Assembly (NCBI GenBank): GCA_016899975.1
Contig: JACJJN010000023.1
Span: 1-55,513 of the forward strand
Length of the DNA: 55,513 nucleotides
Direction of reading: 5' to 3'
DNA from: Lacrimispora saccharolytica
Lineage (GTDB): Bacteria > Bacillota > Clostridia > Lachnospirales > Lachnospiraceae
Shown: positions 1 through 8,102 of the stretch, one piece after another
Layout: the number at the start of each line of letters is the position of its first letter
Position numbering within the stretch: position 1 is the first letter of the stretch
The notes under the pieces: generated by a model
What the model saw: the letters and a program-made list of their open reading frames with translations, nothing else
Told to the model about the DNA's origin: nothing
Database searches by the model: none
Position numbers and translations under genes: made by a program

Positions 1-168
1 AAAGTAATCTTCCGGATCCAGGGCGGCCAGAGATTCCGGAAGCGTTATGCCGGGCTGTCCATGGCAGAACTGCTCAAGGCGGTCTGGAACATTGACCTGT
101 CCATCTGTCCGGAATGCGGCTGTGCTTCCATGCATCAGCTGGGGAGGAGTTATGCTCCTTTCCCATAA
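1..168 (+). CDS. C-terminal fragment of an IS91-like transposase (cut by the window edge)
   Basis: Reading frame 1 is open from the first base to a TAA at 166-168 and gives about 55 residues. The segment contains LLKAVWNIDLSICPECG, a leucine/aromatic stretch followed by a CPxCG knuckle. This resembles the extreme C-terminus of IS91/IS801-type (Y2) transposases, where a similar segment precedes the stop. The catalytic part lies outside the window. The contig probably ends here because the element is repeated in the genome. The family call rests on this short tail only; another zinc-ribbon protein is possible. Confidence 0.5.
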   Translation, partial: KVIFRIQGGQRFRKRYAGLSMAELLKAVWNIDLSICPECGCASMHQLGRSYAPFP

Positions 169-379
169 CACATGGTCCTTTCCATACCGATTTTTTTAGG
201 CCTCCCATTGGAAGGTCCGCGAAGCATGCCCGAAAAATGGTCTACCGGAAGAAAAGCTGCGGGATCTTTCTGTTTTTATATGGATCACAGCGATTTTAAG
301 GCATCCCGGAAAGATACAAATCCCATAGTTCTGTGGCTGACCGTCCGCGAATTGGTACAATTGGAAAGAATCACATTCA

Positions 380-416
380 GAGCAGTTCGTTTTTACTTAG
401 GGCTGCTCTTTTTCTC
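380..416 (+). terminator. Possible terminator downstream of the transposase fragment
   Basis: GAGCAG (380-385) pairs with CTGCTC (403-408) and is followed by TTTTTCTC. The stem is short (6 bp) with a long loop, so it is only a plausible rho-independent terminator for plus-strand transcripts from the left. Confidence 0.4.
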
Positions 417-533
417 GCTCTGAATCTGATACTTTCCTAAAGAATTTTACCACAGAAGCTTTTCTTTTTGCAATCCGCCAAAATTTATTTGCATTTTTTC
501 GTCCTATATTCACATTTCCTTGTCATTCTGCAC

Positions 534-589
534 AAAAACGCTCTGTACAGACAGACTATTTTATACATCTGTCCACACAGAGCGTTTTT
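534..589 (-). terminator. Terminator of the malQ-malR-glgP operon (probably bidirectional)
   Basis: AAAAACGCTCTGT (534-546) and ACAGAGCGTTTTT (577-589) form a perfect 13-bp stem. On either strand the arm ends in a run of T. It lies 36 bp beyond the glgP stop and is well placed to end that operon. Confidence 0.85.
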
Positions 590-625
590 CTATATGATTT
601 TATACCCTCTCTTTTTCTGATGTCA

Positions 626-2908
626 TTATCCTAAATGCCAGATATCTTCATTGTACTGTTCAATCGTACGGTCTGAAGAGAAGAATCCCGCATTTGCGAT
701 ATTGATCAGGCACTTTTTGTTCCATGCGCTGCGGTTCTCATAATCTTTGTATACTTTCTCCTTCACCTGGATGTATTCTTTCAGGTCAAGCAGGGTCATG
801 AACCAGTCTTTGTTCAGGATCTCCTTGTACAGGCGCTCCAGGTTCAGACGGTCGCCGATTGCCAGCAGCTCGTCACTGACGATAAAGTCCACCAGTTTTG
901 CGATCTGAGGATCTTTGTCATAGATTGCCTTGGAGTTGTATCCTGCCTGCGGATCTTTTTTCTTTTCATCGTACAGATCGATGACATCCTGCGGTTTCTT
1001 TCCGAAGATATAGATGTTGTCGTCGCCTACCAGATCATGGATCTCCACATTCGCGCCGTCCTCGGTTCCCAGAGTCACTGCGCCGTTCAGCATAAATTTC
1101 ATGTTTCCGGTTCCGGACGCTTCCTTGGAAGCCAGGGAGATCTGCTCAGAGATATCCGCTGCCGGAATCACTTTCGCTGCCTTGGATACATTGTAGTTCT
1201 CCAGCATGATCACCTGGAAATACGGGCTTACCTCCGGATCGGAAGCGATCAGTTCCTGCAGGCAGAGGATCAGGTGGATGATATCCTTGGCGATCGTATA
1301 TGCCGGAGCTGCCTTTGCGCCGAAGATCATGGTGATCGGAGTTTTCGGTTTGTTTCCTGCCTTGATGTCCATGTATTTGTAGATTGCATACAAGGCATTC
1401 ATCTGCTGGCGTTTGTACTCGTGAAGACGTTTTACCTGTACGTCGAAGATTGCGTTCTCATCTACCGTCAGATTCTGGGTCTCATAGAGATATTTCTTCA
1501 GGGCTTTCTTGTTGTTCTTCTTGATCTCTTCCAGCTTTTTCAGCACTTTCGCGTCATTTTTGTATTTCAGAAGTTTTTCCAGCTCCATCGCGTTCTTCTT
1601 ATATCCGCTTCCGATCAGGCTCTCGATGTAATCCGCCAGCTCATGATTGCAGTGGATCAGCCAGCGGCGGAACGTAATACCGTTGGTCTTATTGTTGAAC
1701 TTCTCCGGATAGATATCATAGAACGGTTTCAGCTCGGAGTTTTTCAGGATCTCTGTGTGCAGCGCCGCCACACCATTGACAGAGAAACCGTAATGGATAT
1801 CCATATGTGCCATATGCACACGTCTGTCCTTGTCGATGATGGCAACTTCTTCCCCTTTATATTTGGCTTTCGCCCGGGCATCCAGCTCAAAGATGATCGG
1901 AAGCAGATGCGGAACCACCTCTTCCAGATAATCGATCGGCCATTTTTCCAGTGCTTCCGCAAGGATCGTATGGTTAGTGTACGCACAGGTCTTGCTGACT
2001 ACATGGATTGCCTCATCCAGAGTAAATCCTCTCTGCTGAAGCAGACGGATCAGTTCCGGGATTACCATGGACGGATGGGTATCGTTGATCTGGATCACCA
2101 CATGCTCATCCAGGTGATGCAGGTCATAGCCTTTCTCATCGCACTCCTTCAGGATCAGCTGTGCGCCGTTGCTGACCATGAAATACTGCTGGTAGATACG
2201 CAGAAGCTGTCCGGCGCGGTCACTGTCGTCCGGATACAGGAACAGGGTCAGGTTTTTCTGGATCTGATGCTTGTCAAAACCGATGCTGTCGCTCGGCACG
2301 ATCCCCTCATCCACCGTATCTACATCAAACAGATGCAGACGGTTGCATCCGGAATCATAACCCGGTACATCAATGTCATACAGCACAGAGTGCATCGTAA
2401 AATTCTTAAACGGCACCTGGAAGGATACCGGCTGCTTCACCAGCCAGCTCTCTGCGGTAAGCCATGGATTCTTCACCTCTTTCTGCTTGTTGTCCACAAA
2501 CATCTGGCGGAATAGTCCGAAATGGTAGTTCAGGCCGATACCGTCGCCCGGAAGTCCCAGGGTCGCAATGGAATCCAGAAAACATGCCGCCAGACGTCCC
2601 AGTCCGCCGTTGCCCAGAGACGGTTCCAACTCCATTTCCTCAATCTCTGTCAGATCTCTTCCGTGTTTTTTCAGCGCGTCCGCCACTTCATCGTACATGC
2701 CGAGATTGATCAGGTTGTTGGACAGCAGCTTTCCGATCAGGAACTCTGCGGAAATGTAATACAGTTTTTTCTTTCCTTCATTTCTCCTGCGGGAAGCCAT
2801 CTCCTGCTTGGTCAATACCATCAGCACTTCAAAGATCTCGCTCTTTGTGCAGTTGTCAATATCTCTTCCAAAACGTTCTTTTAAAAGGTTCTGAATTCTT
2901 TCTTCCAT
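626..2908 (-). CDS. glgP: Glycogen/alpha-glucan phosphorylase
   Basis: A 760-residue GT35 phosphorylase that releases glucose-1-phosphate from the non-reducing end of alpha-1,4-glucans, in the cytoplasm. Family landmarks include [15 protein letters not shown] near residue 100, and [15 protein letters not shown] near 600, whose lysine binds pyridoxal phosphate. The length is at the short end of the family. ATG follows a GGAGAAG ribosome site. It is the last gene of malQ-malR-glgP, 87 bp after malR. Together with MalQ it would degrade maltodextrins or glycogen. Glycogen and maltodextrin specificity cannot be separated from sequence alone. Confidence 0.95.
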   Translation of the reverse strand: MEERIQNLLKERFGRDIDNCTKSEIFEVLMVLTKQEMASRRRNEGKKKLYYISAEFLIGKLLSNNLINLGMYDEVADALKKHGRDLTEIEEMELEPSLGNGGLGRLAACFLDSIATLGLPGDGIGLNYHFGLFRQMFVDNKQKEVKNPWLTAESWLVKQPVSFQVPFKNFTMHSVLYDIDVPGYDSGCNRLHLFDVDTVDEGIVPSDSIGFDKHQIQKNLTLFLYPDDSDRAGQLLRIYQQYFMVSNGAQLILKECDEKGYDLHHLDEHVVIQINDTHPSMVIPELIRLLQQRGFTLDEAIHVVSKTCAYTNHTILAEALEKWPIDYLEEVVPHLLPIIFELDARAKAKYKGEEVAIIDKDRRVHMAHMDIHYGFSVNGVAALHTEILKNSELKPFYDIYPEKFNNKTNGITFRRWLIHCNHELADYIESLIGSGYKKNAMELEKLLKYKNDAKVLKKLEEIKKNNKKALKKYLYETQNLTVDENAIFDVQVKRLHEYKRQQMNALYAIYKYMDIKAGNKPKTPITMIFGAKAAPAYTIAKDIIHLILCLQELIASDPEVSPYFQVIMLENYNVSKAAKVIPAADISEQISLASKEASGTGNMKFMLNGAVTLGTEDGANVEIHDLVGDDNIYIFGKKPQDVIDLYDEKKKDPQAGYNSKAIYDKDPQIAKLVDFIVSDELLAIGDRLNLERLYKEILNKDWFMTLLDLKEYIQVKEKVYKDYENRSAWNKKCLINIANAGFFSSDRTIEQYNEDIWHLG

Positions 2909-2995
2909 CTCTTCTTCTCCTTTTCAGACTTTTTTGTTCAGCAATGGTCTTATAATAGTCTTATTCGTTAACAGTTCCGTTTTCTGATATTTTTG

Positions 2996-4024
2996 TTACT
3001 CTTTCGGCTTTCCGGTGGATTCCCGGATGACCAGTTCTCCGTCAAACACCTGCGCCGACGGTTCTTCCTTCCGGTCGATCATCGCAAACAGTTTTCTGGC
3101 GGACTCTGTCGCCATCGCTTCCACCGGCTGGCGGATGGTCGTGATGCTGGGAATATAATACTCCCCAACGTCAATTCCGTCAAATCCTGCCACGGAAATA
3201 TCTTCCGGCACACGTTTTCCCGCCTCCTTCAACGCCCGGCACGCGCCGATAGCAAGGGTATCCGATGTCGTATACAGAGCGGTAAAGTCAATGCCTTCCT
3301 CCAGCAGCTCCCGGGTCAGCTTGTATCCTGTCCCGAACGAATAATTGTCCTGGCGGGTCATATGGCGGACCAACAACGGGTCAAAGGGAATCTGCCGGTC
3401 CTCCAGTACCTTCCGGTACGCATCCAGCCTCAGGCGGCCGATACTGATATCGTCTTCACATGCCGCCAGGATCGCTATTTTTCTGTGTCCGCAGGAACAC
3501 AGGTAATCCACCATCTTATAACTTTCCCTGTAATCATCCACCGATACGCTGGCACAGGGAAGTTCTTCATTCTCCCGGATCCCGACGGTGGTGATCACAT
3601 AGGGCACCGGGATCTGCTCCAGTTTTTCTTTCGGATGGATGAAATTTCCGCCGAGAAAGATAATGCCCCGGAGCCGTTTTTCCTTGACGATCTCAATGGC
3701 CGCATCCACCTCGCTCGCCTTTTCCTCCACCCGCTCAATGATGCAGGAATACTTTTTCTTTCTTGCTTTCTCTTCCAGAATACTGATCATATTGTTGAAG
3801 AACATATTGTCCATACCTTTGACCAGCACCGCGATCGCCTTGGCATCGGAACGCTTCAGGTTGCGGGCGCTGTTGTTGGGCACGTAATTATATTCCGACA
3901 TGACCTTCAGGATCATTTCTTTTGTCTCCGGATTGATGTCCGGATGATTGTTCAGCGCGCGGGAAACGGTGCTTACCCCGACGCCGCATTTCTTTGCTAT
4001 ATCCCGGATCGTTATCTGCTCCAT
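2996..4024 (-). CDS. malR: LacI-family repressor, probable MalR
   Basis: A 342-residue LacI/GalR regulator. The N-terminal helix-turn-helix (TIRDIAKKCGVGVSTVSRAL, residues 5-24) is followed by the hinge helix and a periplasmic-binding-protein-like effector domain to the end. It sits between malQ and glgP with a 17-bp gap to malQ, so it very likely senses a maltodextrin-type sugar and represses its own operon. The palindromic operator array at the malQ promoter (5544-5579) is the obvious target. The family is certain; the ligand is inferred from neighbours. Confidence 0.85.
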   Translation of the reverse strand: MEQITIRDIAKKCGVGVSTVSRALNNHPDINPETKEMILKVMSEYNYVPNNSARNLKRSDAKAIAVLVKGMDNMFFNNMISILEEKARKKKYSCIIERVEEKASEVDAAIEIVKEKRLRGIIFLGGNFIHPKEKLEQIPVPYVITTVGIRENEELPCASVSVDDYRESYKMVDYLCSCGHRKIAILAACEDDISIGRLRLDAYRKVLEDRQIPFDPLLVRHMTRQDNYSFGTGYKLTRELLEEGIDFTALYTTSDTLAIGACRALKEAGKRVPEDISVAGFDGIDVGEYYIPSITTIRQPVEAMATESARKLFAMIDRKEEPSAQVFDGELVIRESTGKPKE

Positions 4025-4041
4025 TTCCTCACCTCATTTTT

Positions 4042-5523
4042 TTACTGCACACATCTCGCATACAGCTTGGTCACTCTTCGTATCTTTTCTGCCAGCTCAT
4101 CGGTGAAGGCATCTTTTTTCATCCGCCACTTCCAGTTATTTCCCAGAGTGGACGGATAATTGATCCTCGCCTCACTTCCAAGCCCCAGGTAATCCTGCAT
4201 CGGAATGATGCACAGATCGGCAACGCTTCCCATTGCAAGACGGATGAAATCCCACGGAAGCTCTTCCTTGGTACTCTTGTAATTATTCATGTACTCTTTG
4301 GAAAATTCCCTGTCCTGCTCAGCCATCACATCGTACCATCCAAGGATCGTATCGTTGTCATGGGTTCCCGTGTATACCACGCAGTTGTGTTCGTAATTGT
4401 GCGGCAGATAGTCGCTCTCTTCTCTGGAGTCGAAGGCAAACTGCAGCACCTTCATTCCCGGGTATCCGCTCTCTTTCACCATCTGGATCACACTCTCAGT
4501 CAGATAACCGAGGTCTTCCGCGATGACTTTCACATCTCCCAGTTTTTCTTTCACTGTGTGGAAGAGTTCGATGCCCGGTCCCTTTTCCCAATGACCGTTC
4601 TGAGCAGTCTCATCGCCGTAGGGAATCGAATAATATTCATCGAATCCCCGGAAGTGGTCGATCCGGACCACATCGTACAGCGTTGTGACGTATTTCAGGC
4701 GCTGCATCCACCACGCATATCCGGTGCTCTTGTGATAGTCCCAGCGGTACAGAGGATTGCCCCAGAGCTGTCCGGTCGCCGAAAAGGCATCCGGCGGACA
4801 GCCGGCAACCGCCAACGGCTGATTCTCCTCGTCAAACTGGAACAGCTCCGGATGCGCCCAGGTATCCGCGCTGTCAAACGCCACATAGATCGGAATATCT
4901 CCGATGATCTCAATTCCCTGTTCGTTGGCATATGCCTTCAGTTTTTTCCACTGCACGGCAAACAAATACTGCAGGAAGCGATAAAATTCGATTTCCTTTT
5001 TCAGCTCTTCTTTCTTCGCCTCCAGAACTTCCGGCACACGATCCTTCAGTTCTTTCGGCCATTCGCTCCAGCTCACATCCTTCTGCTGCTTTTTCACCGC
5101 CATATACAGGCAGTAATCATCCAGCCAGTAGCTGTTTTCTTCTATAAAACCAGCGTAATCTTCATCCGGCACAAAGCGTTCAAACGCTTTCTCCAGGATC
5201 AGGAAACGGCTCTTGTAGATCTTCTCATAATCCACATATTCCGGATGATCTCCAAAATCGCAGGCCGTGCACTCTTCCTCTTTCAGAAGTCCTTCCTGCT
5301 CCAGCGTCTTCAGATCGATAAAATACGGATTGCCCGCATAAGTAGAAAAAGATTGGTACGGGGAATCTCCGTATCCGGTCGGTCCCAGAGGAAGGATCTG
5401 CCAGTATTTCTGGCCTGCTGCCTTCAGGGAATCCACAAATTCATATGCTTCTTTCGAAAAACATCCGATTCCGTATTCCGACGGGAGGGATGTGACGGGA
5501 AGTAAAATTCCACTGGCTCTCAT
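4042..5523 (-). CDS. malQ: 4-alpha-glucanotransferase (amylomaltase)
   Basis: A GH77 enzyme of 493 residues that transfers alpha-1,4-glucan segments between maltodextrins and releases glucose. It begins with the typical RASGILLPVTSLPSEYGIG. The catalytic blocks are visible: VRIDHFRGF (nucleophile Asp, about residue 285), AEDLG (acid/base Glu, about 333) and THDND (about 386). I take the ATG at 5523, 10 nt after AGGAG; an ATG three codons upstream is too close to that site. It is the first gene of the operon, directly after the promoter and operator. Confidence 0.95.
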   Translation of the reverse strand: MRASGILLPVTSLPSEYGIGCFSKEAYEFVDSLKAAGQKYWQILPLGPTGYGDSPYQSFSTYAGNPYFIDLKTLEQEGLLKEEECTACDFGDHPEYVDYEKIYKSRFLILEKAFERFVPDEDYAGFIEENSYWLDDYCLYMAVKKQQKDVSWSEWPKELKDRVPEVLEAKKEELKKEIEFYRFLQYLFAVQWKKLKAYANEQGIEIIGDIPIYVAFDSADTWAHPELFQFDEENQPLAVAGCPPDAFSATGQLWGNPLYRWDYHKSTGYAWWMQRLKYVTTLYDVVRIDHFRGFDEYYSIPYGDETAQNGHWEKGPGIELFHTVKEKLGDVKVIAEDLGYLTESVIQMVKESGYPGMKVLQFAFDSREESDYLPHNYEHNCVVYTGTHDNDTILGWYDVMAEQDREFSKEYMNNYKSTKEELPWDFIRLAMGSVADLCIIPMQDYLGLGSEARINYPSTLGNNWKWRMKKDAFTDELAEKIRRVTKLYARCVQ

Positions 5524-5543
5524 GGTAATCATTCTCCTTTCTT

Positions 5544-5579
5544 TCCGGAAACGATATCGGTAACGTTTCCGGAACCGTT
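5544..5579 (-). promoter_or_regulatory. LacI-type operator array at the malQ start
   Basis: TCCGGAAACG (5544-5553) and CGTTTCCGGA (5564-5573) form a perfect 10-bp inverted repeat around a 10-nt spacer. Overlapping it, AACGTTTCC/GGAACCGTT (5562-5579) is a near-perfect palindrome centred on CCGG with one mismatch. Such AAACG/CGTTT half-sites are typical of LacI/GalR regulators and of CcpA. The array lies just downstream of the malQ -10 box, over the expected transcription start, which suits repression by MalR. Confidence 0.7.
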
Positions 5580-5582
5580 TTC

Positions 5583-5611
5583 AGAATACCACAGACAGAT
5601 AAAAAAAGCAA
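5583..5611 (-). promoter_or_regulatory. Promoter of malQ-malR-glgP
   Basis: On the minus strand, -35 TTGCTT (5606-5611) and -10 TATTCT (5583-5588) are separated by 17 bp. The operator array follows immediately downstream. Confidence 0.65.
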
Positions 5612-5617
5612 GAAAAA

Positions 5618-5675
5618 GCGCCTTGTCACTTTTCACATTTTATCATTCTGCATTTTGTGAAAAACGACAAGGCGC
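5618..5675 (-). terminator. Hairpin with T-tract upstream of the malQ promoter
   Basis: GCGCCTTGTC (5618-5627) pairs with GACAAGGCGC (5666-5675), and the arms extend inward through CTTTTCACA/TGTGAAAAA. Read on the minus strand it is followed by a T-rich tract that also supplies the malQ -35 box. It would stop transcription entering from the right and isolate the malQ promoter. Confidence 0.6.
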
Positions 5676-5689
5676 CGATTTCTGTGTGA

Positions 5690-5718
5690 TTGTAAAGAAA
5701 ATTTCTGCGTGTTATAAT
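5690..5718 (+). promoter_or_regulatory. Promoter of the GNAT gene
   Basis: TTGTAA (5690-5695) and TATAAT (5713-5718) with a 17-bp spacer, about 80 bp before the ATG at 5799. Confidence 0.75.
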
Positions 5719-5798
5719 GGGATTACTGTTCTGAGTATAAGCTGCGATAAATAACCTTAACTCAGGAACAGAATACTCAGAAAAAATGGAGGTACTCT

Positions 5799-6299
5799 AT
5801 GCCGATTCCAGGAATCCAACAACCAGACTTAATAACGATTTCTCCTTCTCTGCGCCTCAGAAGCTATGACCTCGTTCATGACTTTGCGCTGCCCTGGTAC
5901 CAGGATCACGAAACCCTGATGCTGGTGGACGGAAAGGATGTCCCATACACTCCGGAACGCCTTGCACGGATGTACCAATATCTCAACGACCATGGAGAGC
6001 TGTATTTTATAGAAATTCTGCGTGACTCTGTATGGGTTCCCATCGGAGACGTGACCTTCTGGCAGTACGATATGCCAATCGTGATCGGGGATCATTCTCT
6101 CCGTGGCAAAGGGATCGGACGTCAGACCGTGGCTGCGCTGATCCGGCGCGCCAGAGAACTGAAGTATCCGGTGATCTATGTGGATACCATCTATGACTAC
6201 AATACCGGATCACGGAAAATGTTTGAAGCCTGCGGATTTGAAGCCTTTGAAACGACCGATAAGGGGCACCGTTACCGGCTGGTACTAGAAAATATTTAA
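5799..6299 (+). CDS. GNAT-family N-acetyltransferase
   Basis: A 166-residue acetyl-CoA-dependent acetyltransferase. The acetyl-CoA binding motif is seen as GDHSLRGKGIGRQTVAALI (about residues 96-114, R/Q-x-x-G-x-G/A form). It is followed by the family's C-terminal block NTGSRKMFEACGFEAFE. ATG follows TGGAGG. It is transcribed alone from its own promoter and points away from the mal operon. The substrate cannot be read from the sequence. Confidence 0.85.
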   Translation: MPIPGIQQPDLITISPSLRLRSYDLVHDFALPWYQDHETLMLVDGKDVPYTPERLARMYQYLNDHGELYFIEILRDSVWVPIGDVTFWQYDMPIVIGDHSLRGKGIGRQTVAALIRRARELKYPVIYVDTIYDYNTGSRKMFEACGFEAFETTDKGHRYRLVLENI

Positions 6300-6341
6300 A
6301 CATTCATTTCCGCAATCTGAACGACCCACTTTGCAGGGGAG

Positions 6342-8063
6342 TTATTCTTCATTCTGCGGTATCCGTATTTCTACGATTGCTCCATAATTTTCGCCCATAT
6401 TCTGGATCGTCATGGAAGCCCGTTCCCCATATAAAAGCATAAGCCTGCGCTTAATGTTCTGAAGGCCTACATGCTTTCTGCCGTTGTATACGATCGGCAG
6501 GTCTTTCTCGATGGCCTCCATGATTTCCGGCGAAAAGCCCTTGCCGGTATCCGAGACGCAGAGATAGAGATATTTCCCGTCTTCGTATACTTCGCTGGTG
6601 ATGTAAACCGAAATCTCTACCATCCGGTCCAGATTTACCGCGTGGACCACGGAATTTTCTACCAGGGTCTGGAGGACCAGCGATGGAATATGGCTTTCTC
6701 CTACCTGCGCATCTTCAATTACCTCAAACCGAAACGCATCTTCCCCATATCTCAGCTTTTGAAGTTCCACATATTTTTTTACATGTTCCAGTTCTTCCTG
6801 AAGATTTCTCTCCTTGTCCGAATCTCTATAATTATATCGAATATACTCAGAAAGCACACGGGTAATATACGTGATTTTTTCCTCCCCCTGTGCATCTGCA
6901 ATGCCGTGAATCAAACTCAGACAATTCAAAAAGAAATGCGGACGAATTTGCTCCTGCATATATTCCAGCTCTGCCTTTTTCTCATTCAACTCCTTCTCAT
7001 AAATTGCGATTTTCAGAGACTGAATCTTCCGAAGCAAACCGCGAAATCTGTCACTGACAACTTCCAGTTCCAGAATATTATTGTTTCCATTTTCATTCAG
7101 CTGCTGCTCCTCTTCCAGATCTGTAATCCCCTGCACAAAGCTCTGCAGCGGCCGCATCAGACTGTGATAATAACGAAATACCTGAACTGCACACAAAATC
7201 ATCAAAAAAGTGATTAAAATCACAAGAATGGCCTGCAATTCGAGGACATCCTCCATAATTCCTCCATCCGGAAGTATATAAACTGCAAGTTTCCCCAAAG
7301 TTCCCAGCTGGTATCGGTATATTCCATGATTCTCATTGATATCGTTACTGTCGAGTTCTGTCCCTTCCTCCTGGAAATTCTCCGGAAAAATTGTTGTTCC
7401 ATCCGGTTTTTCCATAAATGTCAGCACCTGATATCTTTGCGTCATCTCATGAATCATCGAAAAAACTGTGTCCATTTCTATCACACATCCAAGTACTTTT
7501 TCGTTTCTGGAATACCAACCGATGATATAAGTGTTCCCTTCTGCATAGAGATAATCCCACTTTGCCGTTCCGTAATCTTTCTGGCAAACTTCTCTTGAAA
7601 AATCTCTCAATTCCTTTAAAAATCCATCCACTTTACTCTCGGAAAAAACCGTTCCATTGTCTCCGATCAGCACGTCCGGAATACCTGCATACACAAAAAA
7701 GCTCTGTACTTCCTTATACCGAATTTTCATCAAACGATTTTCATTCTGAATATCGCCGAGTAATTCATAGTATTCACTTTGTGCCGACTGAATTTTCTCC
7801 GGAATCTGTGAAACATTTTTGTCATTATTCAGCATCTGAATCAATTCTGCATTGATTTGATGAATATCCTGATTTACCCGCTCCACATAAAGTCCGGCGG
7901 TATCTGTTATATACTGTTCCGCCAGAGCTCTTGTTTCTTTCAGCCCCACAAAAAGGCAAAGCAGGAGCCCGACCAGCGCAAGAAACACCGGCAAAAGAAC
8001 CTTTATCCCTATGCCCTGTAGTGTTTGAACCTTTGCTTTTCTCGTTCTCCTGCTGTCTCTCAT
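6342..8063 (-). CDS. YesM/LytS-type sensor histidine kinase
   Basis: A membrane histidine kinase of about 573 residues. It has an N-terminal membrane helix (about 18-40), an extracytoplasmic sensor region of roughly 230 residues, a second membrane helix, a HAMP-like linker, and a HisKA_4 box QIRPHFFLNCLSLI with the phospho-accepting His. An HATPase_c domain with DTGKGF follows. I chose ATG 8063 because AGGAGGG precedes it; an upstream in-frame ATG has no site. It lies 39 bp after the GH31 gene, and its partner is probably the AraC-type regulator at 14153-15742. Together they would sense an extracellular glycan or sugar. Confidence 0.9.
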   Translation of the reverse strand: MRDSRRTRKAKVQTLQGIGIKVLLPVFLALVGLLLCLFVGLKETRALAEQYITDTAGLYVERVNQDIHQINAELIQMLNNDKNVSQIPEKIQSAQSEYYELLGDIQNENRLMKIRYKEVQSFFVYAGIPDVLIGDNGTVFSESKVDGFLKELRDFSREVCQKDYGTAKWDYLYAEGNTYIIGWYSRNEKVLGCVIEMDTVFSMIHEMTQRYQVLTFMEKPDGTTIFPENFQEEGTELDSNDINENHGIYRYQLGTLGKLAVYILPDGGIMEDVLELQAILVILITFLMILCAVQVFRYYHSLMRPLQSFVQGITDLEEEQQLNENGNNNILELEVVSDRFRGLLRKIQSLKIAIYEKELNEKKAELEYMQEQIRPHFFLNCLSLIHGIADAQGEEKITYITRVLSEYIRYNYRDSDKERNLQEELEHVKKYVELQKLRYGEDAFRFEVIEDAQVGESHIPSLVLQTLVENSVVHAVNLDRMVEISVYITSEVYEDGKYLYLCVSDTGKGFSPEIMEAIEKDLPIVYNGRKHVGLQNIKRRLMLLYGERASMTIQNMGENYGAIVEIRIPQNEE

Positions 8064-8102
8064 ATCCGTCCCTCCTGTCGTACAACTATCATTGCACAAT
8101 CC

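Larger units (their letters stand above)
169..625. other. Intergenic stretch after the transposase fragment
   Basis: No convincing gene. Short open frames exist here but lack good ribosome binding sites and resemble nothing I recognise. The part up to about 430 may be the flank of the insertion element. It holds two hairpins, listed separately: one with a T-tract on the plus strand near 380-416, and a strong symmetrical one at 534-589. Confidence 0.6.

Noticed and set aside
1037-2515. 492-codon plus-strand frame opposite glgP
   Set aside because: Antisense shadow of a conserved gene, without ribosome site or family similarity.
6471-7217. 248-codon plus-strand frame opposite the histidine kinase
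   Set aside because: It is antisense to the conserved H-box and ATPase regions of the kinase and shows no family features.
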